Source: Saturnia japonica | Lineage: Eukaryota; Arthropoda; Insecta; Lepidoptera; Saturniidae | DNA: 64,000 bases | Direction: 5' to 3' | Assembly (NCBI GenBank): GCA_033032175.1 | Contig: CM065304.1 | Coordinates: 4,712,001-4,776,000, forward strand | Part shown: positions 38,701 to 44,500 of the stretch, in pieces | Numbering within the stretch: position 1 is the first letter of the stretch | Layout of the letters: each line of letters starts with the position of its first letter | Program-made: the position numbers and the translations under genes | The notes under the pieces: generated by a model | Seen by the model: the letters and a program-made list of their open reading frames with translations, nothing else | What the model was told of the DNA's origin: nothing | The model's database searches: none

Positions 38701-40207
38701 GCTTCACATGTCCCTCTTTATGGTCGAAACCCAAACTGAGTTTCGGGTAATATTGCTTCCGATATAGGCAGTAGGCGGTTTAGGAGAATTCTCACAAAAA
38801 CTTTTCCCGGCGTCGTTAGAAGAGATATGCCTCGATAAGCATTGCATTCAGAGCGATCCCCTTTATTTTTGTATAACGTGCAAATACGAGACATTTTGAA
38901 ACATTCTGGTACTCGCTCGTCATTCCATAGAGTGTTATGCAAGGCATCTCCACCGTATTTCAATAGCTCTCCACAGATGCTATCCACACCCACTGCTCTC
39001 TTGTTCTGTTGTTGTTTGATTGCAGCTGTCACCTCTTCCAGCATTGGAGAGTTTGCGAGTTCGATTTCCAACGGCAGTTCTGAAAGTGATCGTATGAATT
39101 CAAGATCAGCTGAACGATCGACGTTGAGTAAATGATTAAAATGTTGTACCCAACGAGTCATAACGTCACCTTTATTGGTCAACAGAACACCATCTAGAGA
39201 TCTTAACGGTACAAAGCTGCGGTTTGCAGATCGTCTAACTTTTCTAATTTCATCATAGAAAATGCCCTGCTGGTTTGTATCCGACAGCCACTGCAGATGT
39301 TGAGATTTCTTCTTCCACCAACTGTCCTTAGCTTCTCTAGTAAATTTCCTGATCTGAGCATTGCTTTGCCTGATATGCTCCAGAACGCTGCTCTGGCACG
39401 GAGCATTGTTCTGTTCTTTGAGAAGCTCTCGGTGTTTTCTAAATGCCACAGCAAATAATTGGTCGTTGTCATCGAACCAGTCTTCTTGCTTATAGATTCT
39501 TGAGCCTAGAACCTGATTGCTTATATTGAGGAGTTACGATGACAACGTCCGCCAAGTTGATTCAAGGTCATCATTCTCATTATCCAGGGACAATATATAA
39601 CAACAATATAGCACATATGCCTCTCTTCTTGGCACGCACTGTAGGCTTTTAACGTTAATTCGTACCGGTTTTACATAATTTCTTCTCCGAGGATGACAAA
39701 GACGCAACCTCAGTTTAATAAGTACAAGAAGATGGTCAGTCCAGCATTTGGCACCTCGCATTACGCGAGTAACATTTACCTGCCCAATATCTCTTTCAAA
39801 TCAAGGATTTCAATTCCAATCAAACCTAATCATACTCATCTGTTTTTTATTTATTGAACGATGGCGTTACGTTTTCCGATTACGTGACTCGCACACAAAA
39901 AAGATTCCTATTGTTTTATACCTCTTATGAATATTATTAAATATGTATGTTTTTTTTAAACAAATAAACTTTTGTTTTTAACATTCTATCTAGGGTGGCC
40001 CTTGATATTGGTGTGGAAGAGTATTCTGATGATGAATCGAAGAATAGAGCAACGTCAGTTGAAGAGTATCAGTGCCCGAAAGCTTACCGAGGTCAGTCGT
40101 GTGAATAGTGCGCTGAAGGCTACTACAGACTCGCTTCAAGTTTTTGCGTGCCGTGCCAGCGCAACGGTCATTCGAGAGAGTGTGACGTCATCACAGGCGT
40201 GTGCTCG
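14215..40207 (+). CDS. LanA: laminin alpha chain gene (LanA-like), partial, frame-damaged
   Basis: This is the host gene spanned by the exon entries below. Laminin alpha is a secreted basement-membrane subunit that joins beta and gamma chains. Domain order seen: EGF-like repeats, the LF/L4b globular domain, EGF-like repeats, L4a, EGF-like. I chose the alpha-3/5 (LanA) type because the long globular domain contains [36 protein letters not shown] and LWLDYVLVV and is followed by [11 protein letters not shown] and [10 protein letters not shown]; alpha-1/2 chains lack this long LF region. The N-terminal domain, the coiled coil and the LG modules are not in the window in proper order. About nine frame changes and two in-frame stops lie in the collinear exons. 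The next exons after 40207 are not found before mobile DNA begins. Confidence 0.85.
14770..15007 (+). other. laminin intron
   Basis: AT-rich, with a TCTGCAG acceptor at its end. No other feature seen. Confidence 0.6.
15008..15260 (+). CDS. LanA: laminin exon: EGF-like half repeat plus start of LF/L4b domain
   Basis: [20 protein letters not shown] and [21 protein letters not shown] in one frame, then one base is missing near 15124 and the sequence continues as [26 protein letters not shown] and GYVVFSMLQ up to the GTAAGT donor at 15261. The second half matches the start of the globular domain of laminin alpha chains. Confidence 0.85.
15261..16094 (+). other. laminin intron; an expected exon is not found
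   Basis: The globular domain should have about 50 more residues between FSMLQ and the next block (the 'YR.VLRY.N' part). I do not find them here in any frame. 15340-15420 holds repeat-like sequence (TATGTATGTATG). An AG followed by TATGGAATGCTGGAGG at about 15990 could be an exon but does not read as laminin. Confidence 0.45.
16095..16229 (+). CDS. LanA: laminin exon: LF/L4b domain, with in-frame TAA
   Basis: Reads FSVLFCPTT, stop, [18 protein letters not shown] and [13 protein letters not shown]. The TAA at 16123-16125 stands where family sequence usually has a Gln, so CAA to TAA is the simplest change. Near the 3' end one base seems missing before the GTAAGT donor at 16230. Confidence 0.85.
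16275..16521 (+). repeat. 91-bp tandem repeat, 2.7 copies
   Basis: Units start at 16275, 16366 and 16457 with TTACCTTCATTAAGACCTCC. The first two periods differ at a handful of bases, and the last copy decays after GTGTAAGGGG. Lies in a laminin intron just after the donor at 16230. Confidence 0.9.
16685..17906 (+). repeat. 1.22 kb direct duplication, copy 2
   Basis: Offset 3136 bases from copy 1. It is inserted in the intron between the LF/L4b exons at 16095 and 18386, so its EGF exon is out of domain order. Both ends are sharp and neither has an obvious target-site duplication that I can see. Confidence 0.95.
17353..17510 (+). pseudogene. LanA: duplicated laminin EGF exon with in-frame TAG
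   Basis: Copy of 14215-14372 with splice signals kept. The codon CAG (in GECQCNQC) has become TAG at 17448-17450, giving GEC*CNQC. If spliced in, it would put a second EGF repeat inside the globular domain and stop translation. Confidence 0.9.
17907..18385 (+). other. laminin intron
   Basis: AT-rich, ends with TTTCAG. The minus-strand open frames at 18180-18494 and 18350-18544 overlap the next exon antisense and show no domain. Confidence 0.6.
18386..18557 (+). CDS. LanA: laminin exon: LF/L4b domain
   Basis: [37 protein letters not shown], then a one-base shift near 18504 and [15 protein letters not shown] up to the donor at 18558. Conserved laminin alpha core motif DYFVL.P..Y.EA. Confidence 0.9.
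18668..18984 (+). CDS. LanA: laminin exon: LF/L4b domain
   Basis: Acceptor CACAG, donor [26 protein letters not shown] and [19 protein letters not shown] in one frame; after a shift near 18850 it continues as [37 protein letters not shown]. 'Y.L.I..PG.Y.L..EY' is typical of this globular domain. Confidence 0.9.
18985..20148 (+). other. laminin intron
   Basis: 1.16 kb, AT-rich; short GACTGACTGA-type repeats at 19800-19830. No gene seen. Confidence 0.6.
20149..20277 (+). CDS. LanA: laminin exon: LF/L4b domain
   Basis: Open frame: [18 protein letters not shown] then [18 protein letters not shown]. The run 'CI.SI.A.PE.DWHLDY' is a strong laminin alpha signature. Donor GTGAGG at 20278. Confidence 0.9.
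20868..20998 (+). repeat. interspersed repeat, second copy of the 7009 family
   Basis: GGCTATATAACATCACGCTACG to ACGAAGTTACGCGGGTTAGCTAG. Here the terminus 'GCGGGTTAGCTAG' is retained, like the CTAG-type ends of RTE-like elements. Confidence 0.65.
21125..21300 (+). repeat. interspersed repeat fragment
   Basis: TATTAATACGTGAAGCAAA... then GCGTATTGCGTGCACGGAAG and GAGAAGGAGTGCAGAAAGC resemble a repeat common in insect introns (my recall). Only one copy is in the window. Confidence 0.35.
21484..21644 (+). CDS. LanA: laminin exon: LF/L4b domain
   Basis: Fully open: [50 protein letters not shown]. Cys pair HCPSSSGC is typical. Donor GTAATT at 21645. Confidence 0.9.
22527..22655 (+). CDS. LanA: laminin exon: end of LF/L4b domain
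   Basis: [20 protein letters not shown], then one base out of frame near 22617, then [11 protein letters not shown]. 'LW.DYVLV' precedes a conserved F..KC. No consensus donor is visible after KCALS, so the 3' limit is approximate. Confidence 0.8.
23040..23252 (-). repeat. tRNA-derived SINE
   Basis: Reverse-orientated: TTCCCCGAAGGGTTAGGCAG at the left end of the body, CATGTAATAGGGGGC in the middle, and GGGATTCGAACCCGGGACCTC at the right. The reverse complement of the last part is a pol III B box (GGTTCGAATCC type). The tRNA head is cut beyond the B box. Confidence 0.85.
23313..23412 (-). repeat. tRNA-derived SINE, second truncated copy
   Basis: CATCACGCCTGTATTCCCG to CATGTAATAGGGGGC, matching 23040-23140. 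Body only. Confidence 0.8.
23747..23923 (+). CDS. LanA: laminin exon: EGF-like repeat, heavily frame-shifted
   Basis: [11 protein letters not shown], then ALCDLNG, then STELDCV, then [18 protein letters not shown], then GFPNCRPCR are read in successive frames. All the expected EGF pieces are there in order with at least three one-base shifts. Start after ACAG, donor GTGTGT at 23924. Confidence 0.85.
23924..25238 (+). other. laminin intron with a repeat tail
   Basis: 24905-25068 ends in GAAGACGCGGACACAGCTAGT, a CTAGT terminus like the RTE-like elements, reverse orientation. The rest is AT-rich. A long minus-strand open frame at 25103-25366 is the antisense of the next exon. Confidence 0.55.
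25239..25403 (+). CDS. LanA: laminin exon: EGF-like repeats
   Basis: [17 protein letters not shown], one-base shift near 25295, then [20 protein letters not shown] and [15 protein letters not shown]. End of one laminin EGF repeat and start of the next. The TGC of 'YC.C' reads TAC and CGT at two places, so two Cys may be lost or misread. Confidence 0.85.
25917..26117 (+). repeat. dispersed non-coding repeat, copy 1
   Basis: ACCGACTTCAACAAAA..., TTCATTGGCATTAGACCTTC and AAAAATTGTCTTGTC match 40222-40435 in order. The ACCGACTTCAAAAAA start is a common lepidopteran repeat from my recall. Confidence 0.65.
26350..26472 (+). CDS. LanA: laminin exon: EGF-like repeat before L4a
   Basis: Open: [40 protein letters not shown]. 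'C.C.CFG.T..C.SS' marks the border into the L4a domain. Acceptor GTCAG, donor GTTAGT. Confidence 0.9.
26473..27701 (+). other. laminin intron
   Basis: 1.2 kb. A GC-richer block at 26985-27180 (CTCGTCCCGGCCAACG..., GGTCGGTCACGAACTTG) stands out and may be a repeat seen only once here. The minus open frame at 26947-27339 spans it without recognisable domain. Confidence 0.5.
27702..27883 (+). CDS. LanA: laminin exon: L4a domain start
   Basis: Open: [48 protein letters not shown]. 'YF.A...YLG' is the L4a hallmark. Exon ends with one base of a Gly codon (donor GTAAAT at 27884). Confidence 0.9.
27884..28371 (+). other. laminin intron
   Basis: AT-rich; polypyrimidine stretch and TTTCCAG acceptor at its end. 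Nothing else seen. Confidence 0.6.
28372..28490 (+). CDS. LanA: laminin exon: L4a domain middle (first array copy)
   Basis: Following phase from the preceding exon gives GKNELVT, then a one-base shift near 28395, then [30 protein letters not shown]. Donor GTATGT at 28491 leaves two bases of a Gly codon, and the exon at 37051 supplies the third and continues [14 protein letters not shown], so frames fit exactly across an 8.6 kb intron. The same sequence is then repeated 11 more times. Confidence 0.9.
28378..30597 (+). repeat. 12-copy tandem array of the L4a exon plus intron start
   Basis: Unit starts (ATGAACTTGTTACGG) are at 28378, 28568, 28751, 28933, 29116, 29305, 29488, 29671, 29860, 30043, 30226 and 30409. 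Periods are 182-183 bp, or 189-190 bp when an extra ATTCCT/ATTCAT precedes the unit end. Each unit holds about 113 bp of exon, the GTATGT donor and about 70-77 bp of intron ending TTATAA. Units differ at only three or four places: AAC or TCC in GGATC(AA/TC)CTATTC, three or four T in AACTTT(T)C, the end spacer, and one C/T in unit 8. Only unit 1 has an acceptor. Confidence 0.97.
30598..31260 (+). other. intron DNA after the array
   Basis: AT-rich, with no repeat or gene that I recognise. Confidence 0.5.
31262..31828 (-). repeat. RTE-like element, reverse orientation
   Basis: From AATAAAGCGGAAAAG and a TTTG-rich tract to AGCCGTGGGGCACAGCTAGT, the reverse of the CTAGCTGTGCCC terminus. Internal open frames have no domain. 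Confidence 0.6.
32339..32836 (+). repeat. RTE-like non-autonomous element
   Basis: Starts AACTAGCTATGCCCGTGGC, ends TTTTATTAATTGTATAGATTAGG; collinear with 10374-10912. Confidence 0.75.
32860..34010. repeat. inverted-repeat element with nested insertion
   Basis: 33040-33260 (AATAGTGCGATCC, CGCCATCTATTGAGG, TATTCTGACCTAGTAATAG) recurs in reverse complement at 33775-33890 (CTATTAGGTCAGAATATATT, CCTCAATAGATGGCG, GGATCGCACTATTG). The middle contains an internally deleted RTE-like copy at 33396-33567 (CTAGCGGTGTGCCCGCGGC to AATTGTATAGATTA). A related unit lies at 10913-11850 and a further inverted piece at 32225-32320. Confidence 0.6.
34302..34734. repeat. head-to-head pair of RTE-like ends
   Basis: Left end AAACTAGCTGTGCCCGCGGC and right end GCCGCGGGCATATCTAGTTT are inverted copies, and the internal blocks (CTCCCCCGCTCCCGGC and ACCGGGAGCGGGGG; AATGTCTACAATTATTTGG and its reverse) mirror each other too. 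The result is a 433-bp imperfect palindrome. Confidence 0.8.
35168..35299 (+). pseudogene. stray laminin N-terminal (LN) domain exon
   Basis: Acceptor CACCAG, donor GTAAGT at 35300. [10 protein letters not shown] is followed, after a one-base shift at about 35200, by [18 protein letters not shown] and [12 protein letters not shown]. 'SPRPG.W.LE+S.D.GKTF.PWQYF' is the LN-domain (domain VI) signature of laminins and netrins. It lies inside the L4a intron 28491-37050, although LN belongs at the N-terminus. It could be a duplicated exon of this gene, an exon of another laminin, or a misjoin. Confidence 0.8.
35300..36511 (+). other. laminin intron
   Basis: AT-rich with a TA run at 35678-35695 and a CTGT-rich stretch at 36238-36270 ('GTCTGTCTGTCTATCTGTCTG'). 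No gene seen. Confidence 0.5.
36512..36542 (+). repeat. isolated copy of the array's intron start
   Basis: GTATGTGCGAAATGGGATC and ACTATTCTAAT match the 31 bases just after the array donor with two or three changes. The exon part is absent. The following 90 bases (to 36630) read in frames such as [10 protein letters not shown], perhaps another laminin scrap, unproven. Confidence 0.6.
37051..37243 (+). CDS. LanA: laminin exon: L4a domain end
   Basis: [34 protein letters not shown], then a one-base shift near 37163 and [25 protein letters not shown]. 'FM..L.NVT.IYIRA.Y' is the conserved end of L4 domains. Acceptor TTTCCAG, donor GTAAGT. Confidence 0.92.
37515..39800 (-). pseudogene. 5'-truncated LINE with damaged reverse transcriptase
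   Basis: Minus strand, inside a laminin intron. 39800-39534: end of the endonuclease domain ([16 protein letters not shown]). 39449-38718: pre-RT and RT start ([47 protein letters not shown]). 38700-38410: [13 protein letters not shown] and [15 protein letters not shown] with stops. 38405-37914: [16 protein letters not shown], then TDIMYADN where YADD is expected, followed directly by a C-terminal segment, so the catalytic Asp pair is altered and an internal part is lost. 37819-37532: end of ORF2 with a C2H2 finger, C-x2-C-x12-H-x3-H. Clade not assigned; the C-terminal layout is that of craniofacial-like EN/RT LINEs of invertebrates. Confidence 0.9.
39994..40207 (+). CDS. LanA: laminin exon: L4a to EGF-like transition, with in-frame TAG
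   Basis: One frame throughout: [37 protein letters not shown], stop, [33 protein letters not shown]. The TAG at 40106-40108 sits between Glu and Cys where laminins often have a polar residue such as Gln or Asp. Last laminin exon I can find. Confidence 0.92.
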
Positions 40208-40221
40208 GTGAGTGTCCTTTT

Positions 40222-40435
40222 TAACCGACTTCAACAAAATACTGAGGTTACTTAATTCGAATGTATATTTTCTTTTATGGAAGTTCTTTTTTTTTGCATG
40301 GGGATAGCTTAACGGTGGTCTCATTTTAATTTCATTGGCATTGGATCTTCAACTTGGTATATACACCAGGGAATGCTTCAAAACCATTGAAGGTGGTTGT
40401 CGTTTTTATTAAAAGTTGTCTCGTTATATTGATGA
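40222..40435 (+). repeat. dispersed non-coding repeat, copy 2
   Basis: ACCGACTTCAACAAAATAC, TTCATTGGCATTGGATCTTC and AAAAGTTGTCTCG align with 25917-26117. Confidence 0.65.
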
Positions 40436-40608
40436 TGTTGCGTTTTCGTTTACTAAAGAAACAAATTTTAGTAGAAATAAAAACAAACTCATACGCCGGG
40501 AACAGGGGGTAAGACAATCTCTAAGTTTTCGCGCAATACAAAGAGGAAGCATGGCATGCACCACTTCGATTTAGAATTTTCTAACTAATATACCTACGTT
40601 AATATTTA

Positions 40609-40712
40609 TGTTAGAATATTATCAAATATATAATGTACAAGTAGCGCCGCGCCATCTATGAGACATTCAATAAAACAGTCTGTATGAAACCGCCAACCAA
40701 TGACTTTTATTA
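40609..40712 (+). repeat. copia-type 5' LTR
   Basis: Begins TGTTAGAATATTA, very close to the TGTTGGAATA start of copia LTRs, contains AATAAAAC and stops just before a primer-binding-like site. Short (104 bp); the 3' border (…TTTTATTA) is not a canonical CA, so the limits are tentative. Confidence 0.65.
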
Positions 40713-40730
40713 GGTTATGGGCTACTCAGA
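40713..40730 (+). promoter_or_regulatory. primer-binding site for initiator tRNA-Met fragment
   Basis: GGTTATGGGCTACTCAG immediately follows the LTR. Copia elements prime with an internal fragment of initiator tRNA-Met and have GGTTATGGGCCC here; the first ten bases agree. Confidence 0.7.
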
Positions 40731-40817
40731 TTTTGCAAAGTAAATTAAAGTTATTACGTTCTTAGAAGAGTTATTGTTAGTTTGTTAGTTTATTTTACGC
40801 GTGTGACATCAATCAAG

Positions 40818-41545
40818 ATGAACTCGAGTCTTATTGTGAGTGTGCCAAAGCTCAAGGGTCGTGAAAATTATGAAGACTGGGCGTTCGCCGTACAAAACTT
40901 GCTAGTTCTTGAGGACACGGACAAGTACCTCAAGCAAGAAGTTGCGGCTACAGATGCAGCACAGACAATAGCAGACGCCAGAGCACGCGCAAAATTTATT
41001 CTGACTATTGACACATCATTGTTTGTGCACATAAAGGAGACGAAGACAACAAAGGAGTTATGGTCAAAACTAAAAGCTCTATTTGATTATTCGGGATTTT
41101 CAAGAAGAATAATTTTGTTGCGTCATTTAATCTCCATCAGACTAGAAACATGTGAAAATATGACTAGTTACGTTACGCAGATTGTGGAAACTTCGCAACG
41201 ATTAAGCGGTACTGGATTCATTATAAACGATGATTGGGTTGGGTCATTGTTACTAACTAGTTTACCAGATAAGTTTATGCCAATGATCATGGCAATAGAG
41301 CATTCCGGAATCCAGATCACGGCAGATTCCATAAAAACAAAGTTGTTAGATATGGAAAACGGCGGCTCTGTTGAAGTGAACGGGAATGACAACTCAGCAT
41401 TTATTGCTCGAAGTTGGCAGGAGAAGAAACTTGGTAAAGTTGGCAACAATAGCGAACATGGCGGACCGACTCCTAATAACTATGCACCGAGTACGTCAAT
41501 GTCAAACTCAAATGTCAGAAATAACAAAACAATAACATACCTATG
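40818..41545 (+). CDS. copia-type gag (UBN2 family), 3' end interrupted
   Basis: Start at 40818 (MNSSLIVSVPKLKG) is preferred over the ATG at 40782 because it begins the conserved gag motif. NYEDWAFAVQNLL, ELWSKLKALF, LLRHLISIRLETC and LLLTSLPDKF are the typical order in copia gag. After about 240 residues (SNSNVRNNKT) the similarity stops and the frame runs into satellite-like DNA to a stop at 41652. The CCHC knuckle, protease, integrase and RT are not in this window. Confidence 0.85.
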
Positions 41546-44500
41546 TGAACCTGGCACCCGACTTTGCAAAAAAAATAATTTGATGTTACCATTCGATAGT
41601 GCTTCGTTTGTACCCGTTTGTACCACTTTCATTTTCGTTTGTACCTCAAACTGAAAAAAGTTATTGCGTTTTCAAAATTTGACCAGCACCCCACTTTGAG
41701 ATATCAAAATTATGCTAACGGATTCTGATTCTAAATTGCTTGTACACGTTTGTACCTCCTTTAATTTTTGTTTATCTCCAAAGCCAAAAAAGTTACAGGG
41801 TGTTCAAAATTAAGAAAATTATAACAGGCTTATTTTACAAAATATAGAAAATCTGTAAACGGCGTTTGTCGTGCAATAGTTTTTGCCTTCAGGAAACGCT
41901 TTCAATAATTAAAATATTCCAAAAAATAAGAAAATAAACGCACTTTAAAAATATTTGTGAAAAGTGCTGAATTTAGTCAATTCTAAACATTTCGTAAAAA
42001 TCTAAATAAAAGTCGTCGTGCAATCGTTTATACCCCTAGAAAACACTTTGAACATTGAGAATATCACATTAGAAAAGAAAATAAATGCACCTGAAATTTT
42101 TCATACAGATGAATTTTCTTAATTTTCAAAATTTCGCCTATCTTTAAACAAGAATTGTCGTGCAATCGTTTGTACCCATTTGAACCTTTCTCATTTTCGT
42201 TTTTAACCCAAACTGAAAAAAGTTATTGCATTTCCAAAATTTGACCCGCACCCCACTTTGAGTTATCAAAATTATACCAACGGATTCAGATTCCACTTAG
42301 CTTGCACACGTTTGTACCTGTTTTAATTTTTGCCTATCTTAAAACACAAAAAAGTTACAGGACTTTAAAAAAAATCAAAATTATAAGAGATTTAATTTAC
42401 AATATATAGAAAGTCTGTGTACTGAGTCCGTCGTGCAATCGTTTGTACCCCTAGAAAACACTTTGAAATTTGAGAATATCTCAATAGAAAAGAAAATAAC
42501 CGCATTTGAAATTTTCATATAGTAGAATAGAATTTTCTCAATTTTCAACAATTCGCCAATTTCTTAAAAAGAAATCGTCGTGCAATCGTTTGTACCTCTA
42601 GGAATTACTTGGACATTTGAGAATATCTCAAAAGAAAAGAAAATAATCGCACCTGAAATTTTCGTAAAATTGAATTTTCTCAATTTTCTAAATTTTAACA
42701 AACTTTAAACAGGAATCGTCGTGCAATCGTTTGTACCCGCAGGAAATACTTTGAATCTCGAAAATATCTCAAAGGATAAGAAAATAAACGCACTTTAAAA
42801 GTGTTTATGAAATAGGGCTGAATTCAGTCAGTTCTCAAAATTTCACAAAACTGTAAACGGGAATCATTGTGCAATCGTTTGTACCCCTAGGCAAAACTTG
42901 GACATTCGAGAATATCTCATAAGAAAAGAAAATAATCGCACCTAAAATTTTCGTAAAATGGAATTTTCTCAATTTTCAAAATTTCCACAAACTTTAAACA
43001 GGAATCGTCGTGCAATCGTTTGTACCCGCAGGAAATGCTTTGAATCTCGAAAATATCTCAAAGGATAAGAAAATAAATGCACTTTAAAAGTGTTTATGAA
43101 ATAGGGCTGGATTAAGTCAATTCTCAAAATTTCACAAAACTGTAAACGGGAATCGTTGTGCAATCGTTTGTATCCCTAGGCAAAACTTGGACATTCGAGA
43201 ATATCTCATAAGAAAAGAAAATAATCGCACCTGAAATTTTCATAAAATTGAATTTTCTCAATTTCCAAAATTTCAACAAACTTTAAACAGGAATCGTCGT
43301 GCAATCGTTTGTACCCATTTGAACCTTTTTCATTTTCGTTTTTAACCCAAACTGCAAAAAAGTTATTGCATTTCCAAAATTTGACCCGCACCCCACTTTC
43401 AGTTATCAAAATTATACCAACGGATTCAGATTCCACTTAGCTTGTACACGTTTGTACCTCTTTTAATTTTTGCCTATCTTAAAACACAAAAAAGTTACAG
43501 GACTTTAAAAAAAAACAAAATTATAAGATATTGAATTTACAATATATAGAAAGACAGTGTACTGTGGTCGTCGTGCAATCGTTTGTACCCGTAGAAAACA
43601 CTTTGAAATTTGAGAATATCTCAATAGAAAAGAAAATAACCGCATTTGAAATTTTCAAAAAGTAGAATAGAATTTTCTCAATTTTCAACAATTCGCCAAT
43701 TTCTTAAATAGAAATCGCCGTGCAATCGTTTGTACCCCTAGGCAAAACTTGGACATTCGAGAATATCTCATAAGAAAAGAAAATAATCGCACCTGAAATT
43801 TTCGTAAAATGGAATTTTCTCAATTTTCAAAATTTCCACAAACTTTAAACAGGAATCGTCGTGCAATCGTTTGTACCCGCAGGAAATGCTTTGAATGTTG
43901 AAAATATCTCAAAGGATAAGAAAATAAACGCACTTTAAAAGTGTTTATGAAATAGGGCTGGATTCAGTCAATTCTCAAAATTTCACAAAACTGTAAACGG
44001 GAATCGTTGTGCAATCGTTTGTACCCCTAGGCAAAACTTGGACATTCGAGAATATCTCATAAGAAAAGAAAATAATCGCACCTAAAATTTTCGTAAAATG
44101 GAATTTTCTCCATTTTCAAAATTTCCACAAACTTTAAACAGGAATCGTCGTGCAATCGTTTGTACCCGCAGGAAATGCTTTGAATCTCAAAAATATCTCA
44201 AAGGATAAGAAAATAAATGCACTTTAAAAGTGTTTATGAAATAGGGCTGGATTAAGTCAATTCTCAAAATTTCACAAAACTGTAAACGGGAATCGTTGTG
44301 CAATCGTTTGTATCCCTAGGCAAAACTTGGACATTCGAGAATATCTCATAAGAAAAGAAAATAATCGCACCTGAAATTTTCATAAAATTGAATTTTCTCA
44401 ATTTCCAAAATTTCAACAAACTTTAAACAGGAATCGTCGTGCAATCGTTTGTACCCATTTGAACCTTTTTCATTTTCGTTTTTAACCCAAACTGAAAAAA

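Noticed and set aside
37666..39135. Plus-strand open frames across the LINE (37666-38076, 38842-39135 and others)
   Set aside because: They are antisense to the reverse transcriptase on the minus strand.
16123..40108. A reassigned genetic code (TAR = Gln)
   Set aside because: Other genes in the window end at TAA/TAG as usual, and metazoan nuclear genomes use the standard code; errors or mutation are simpler.
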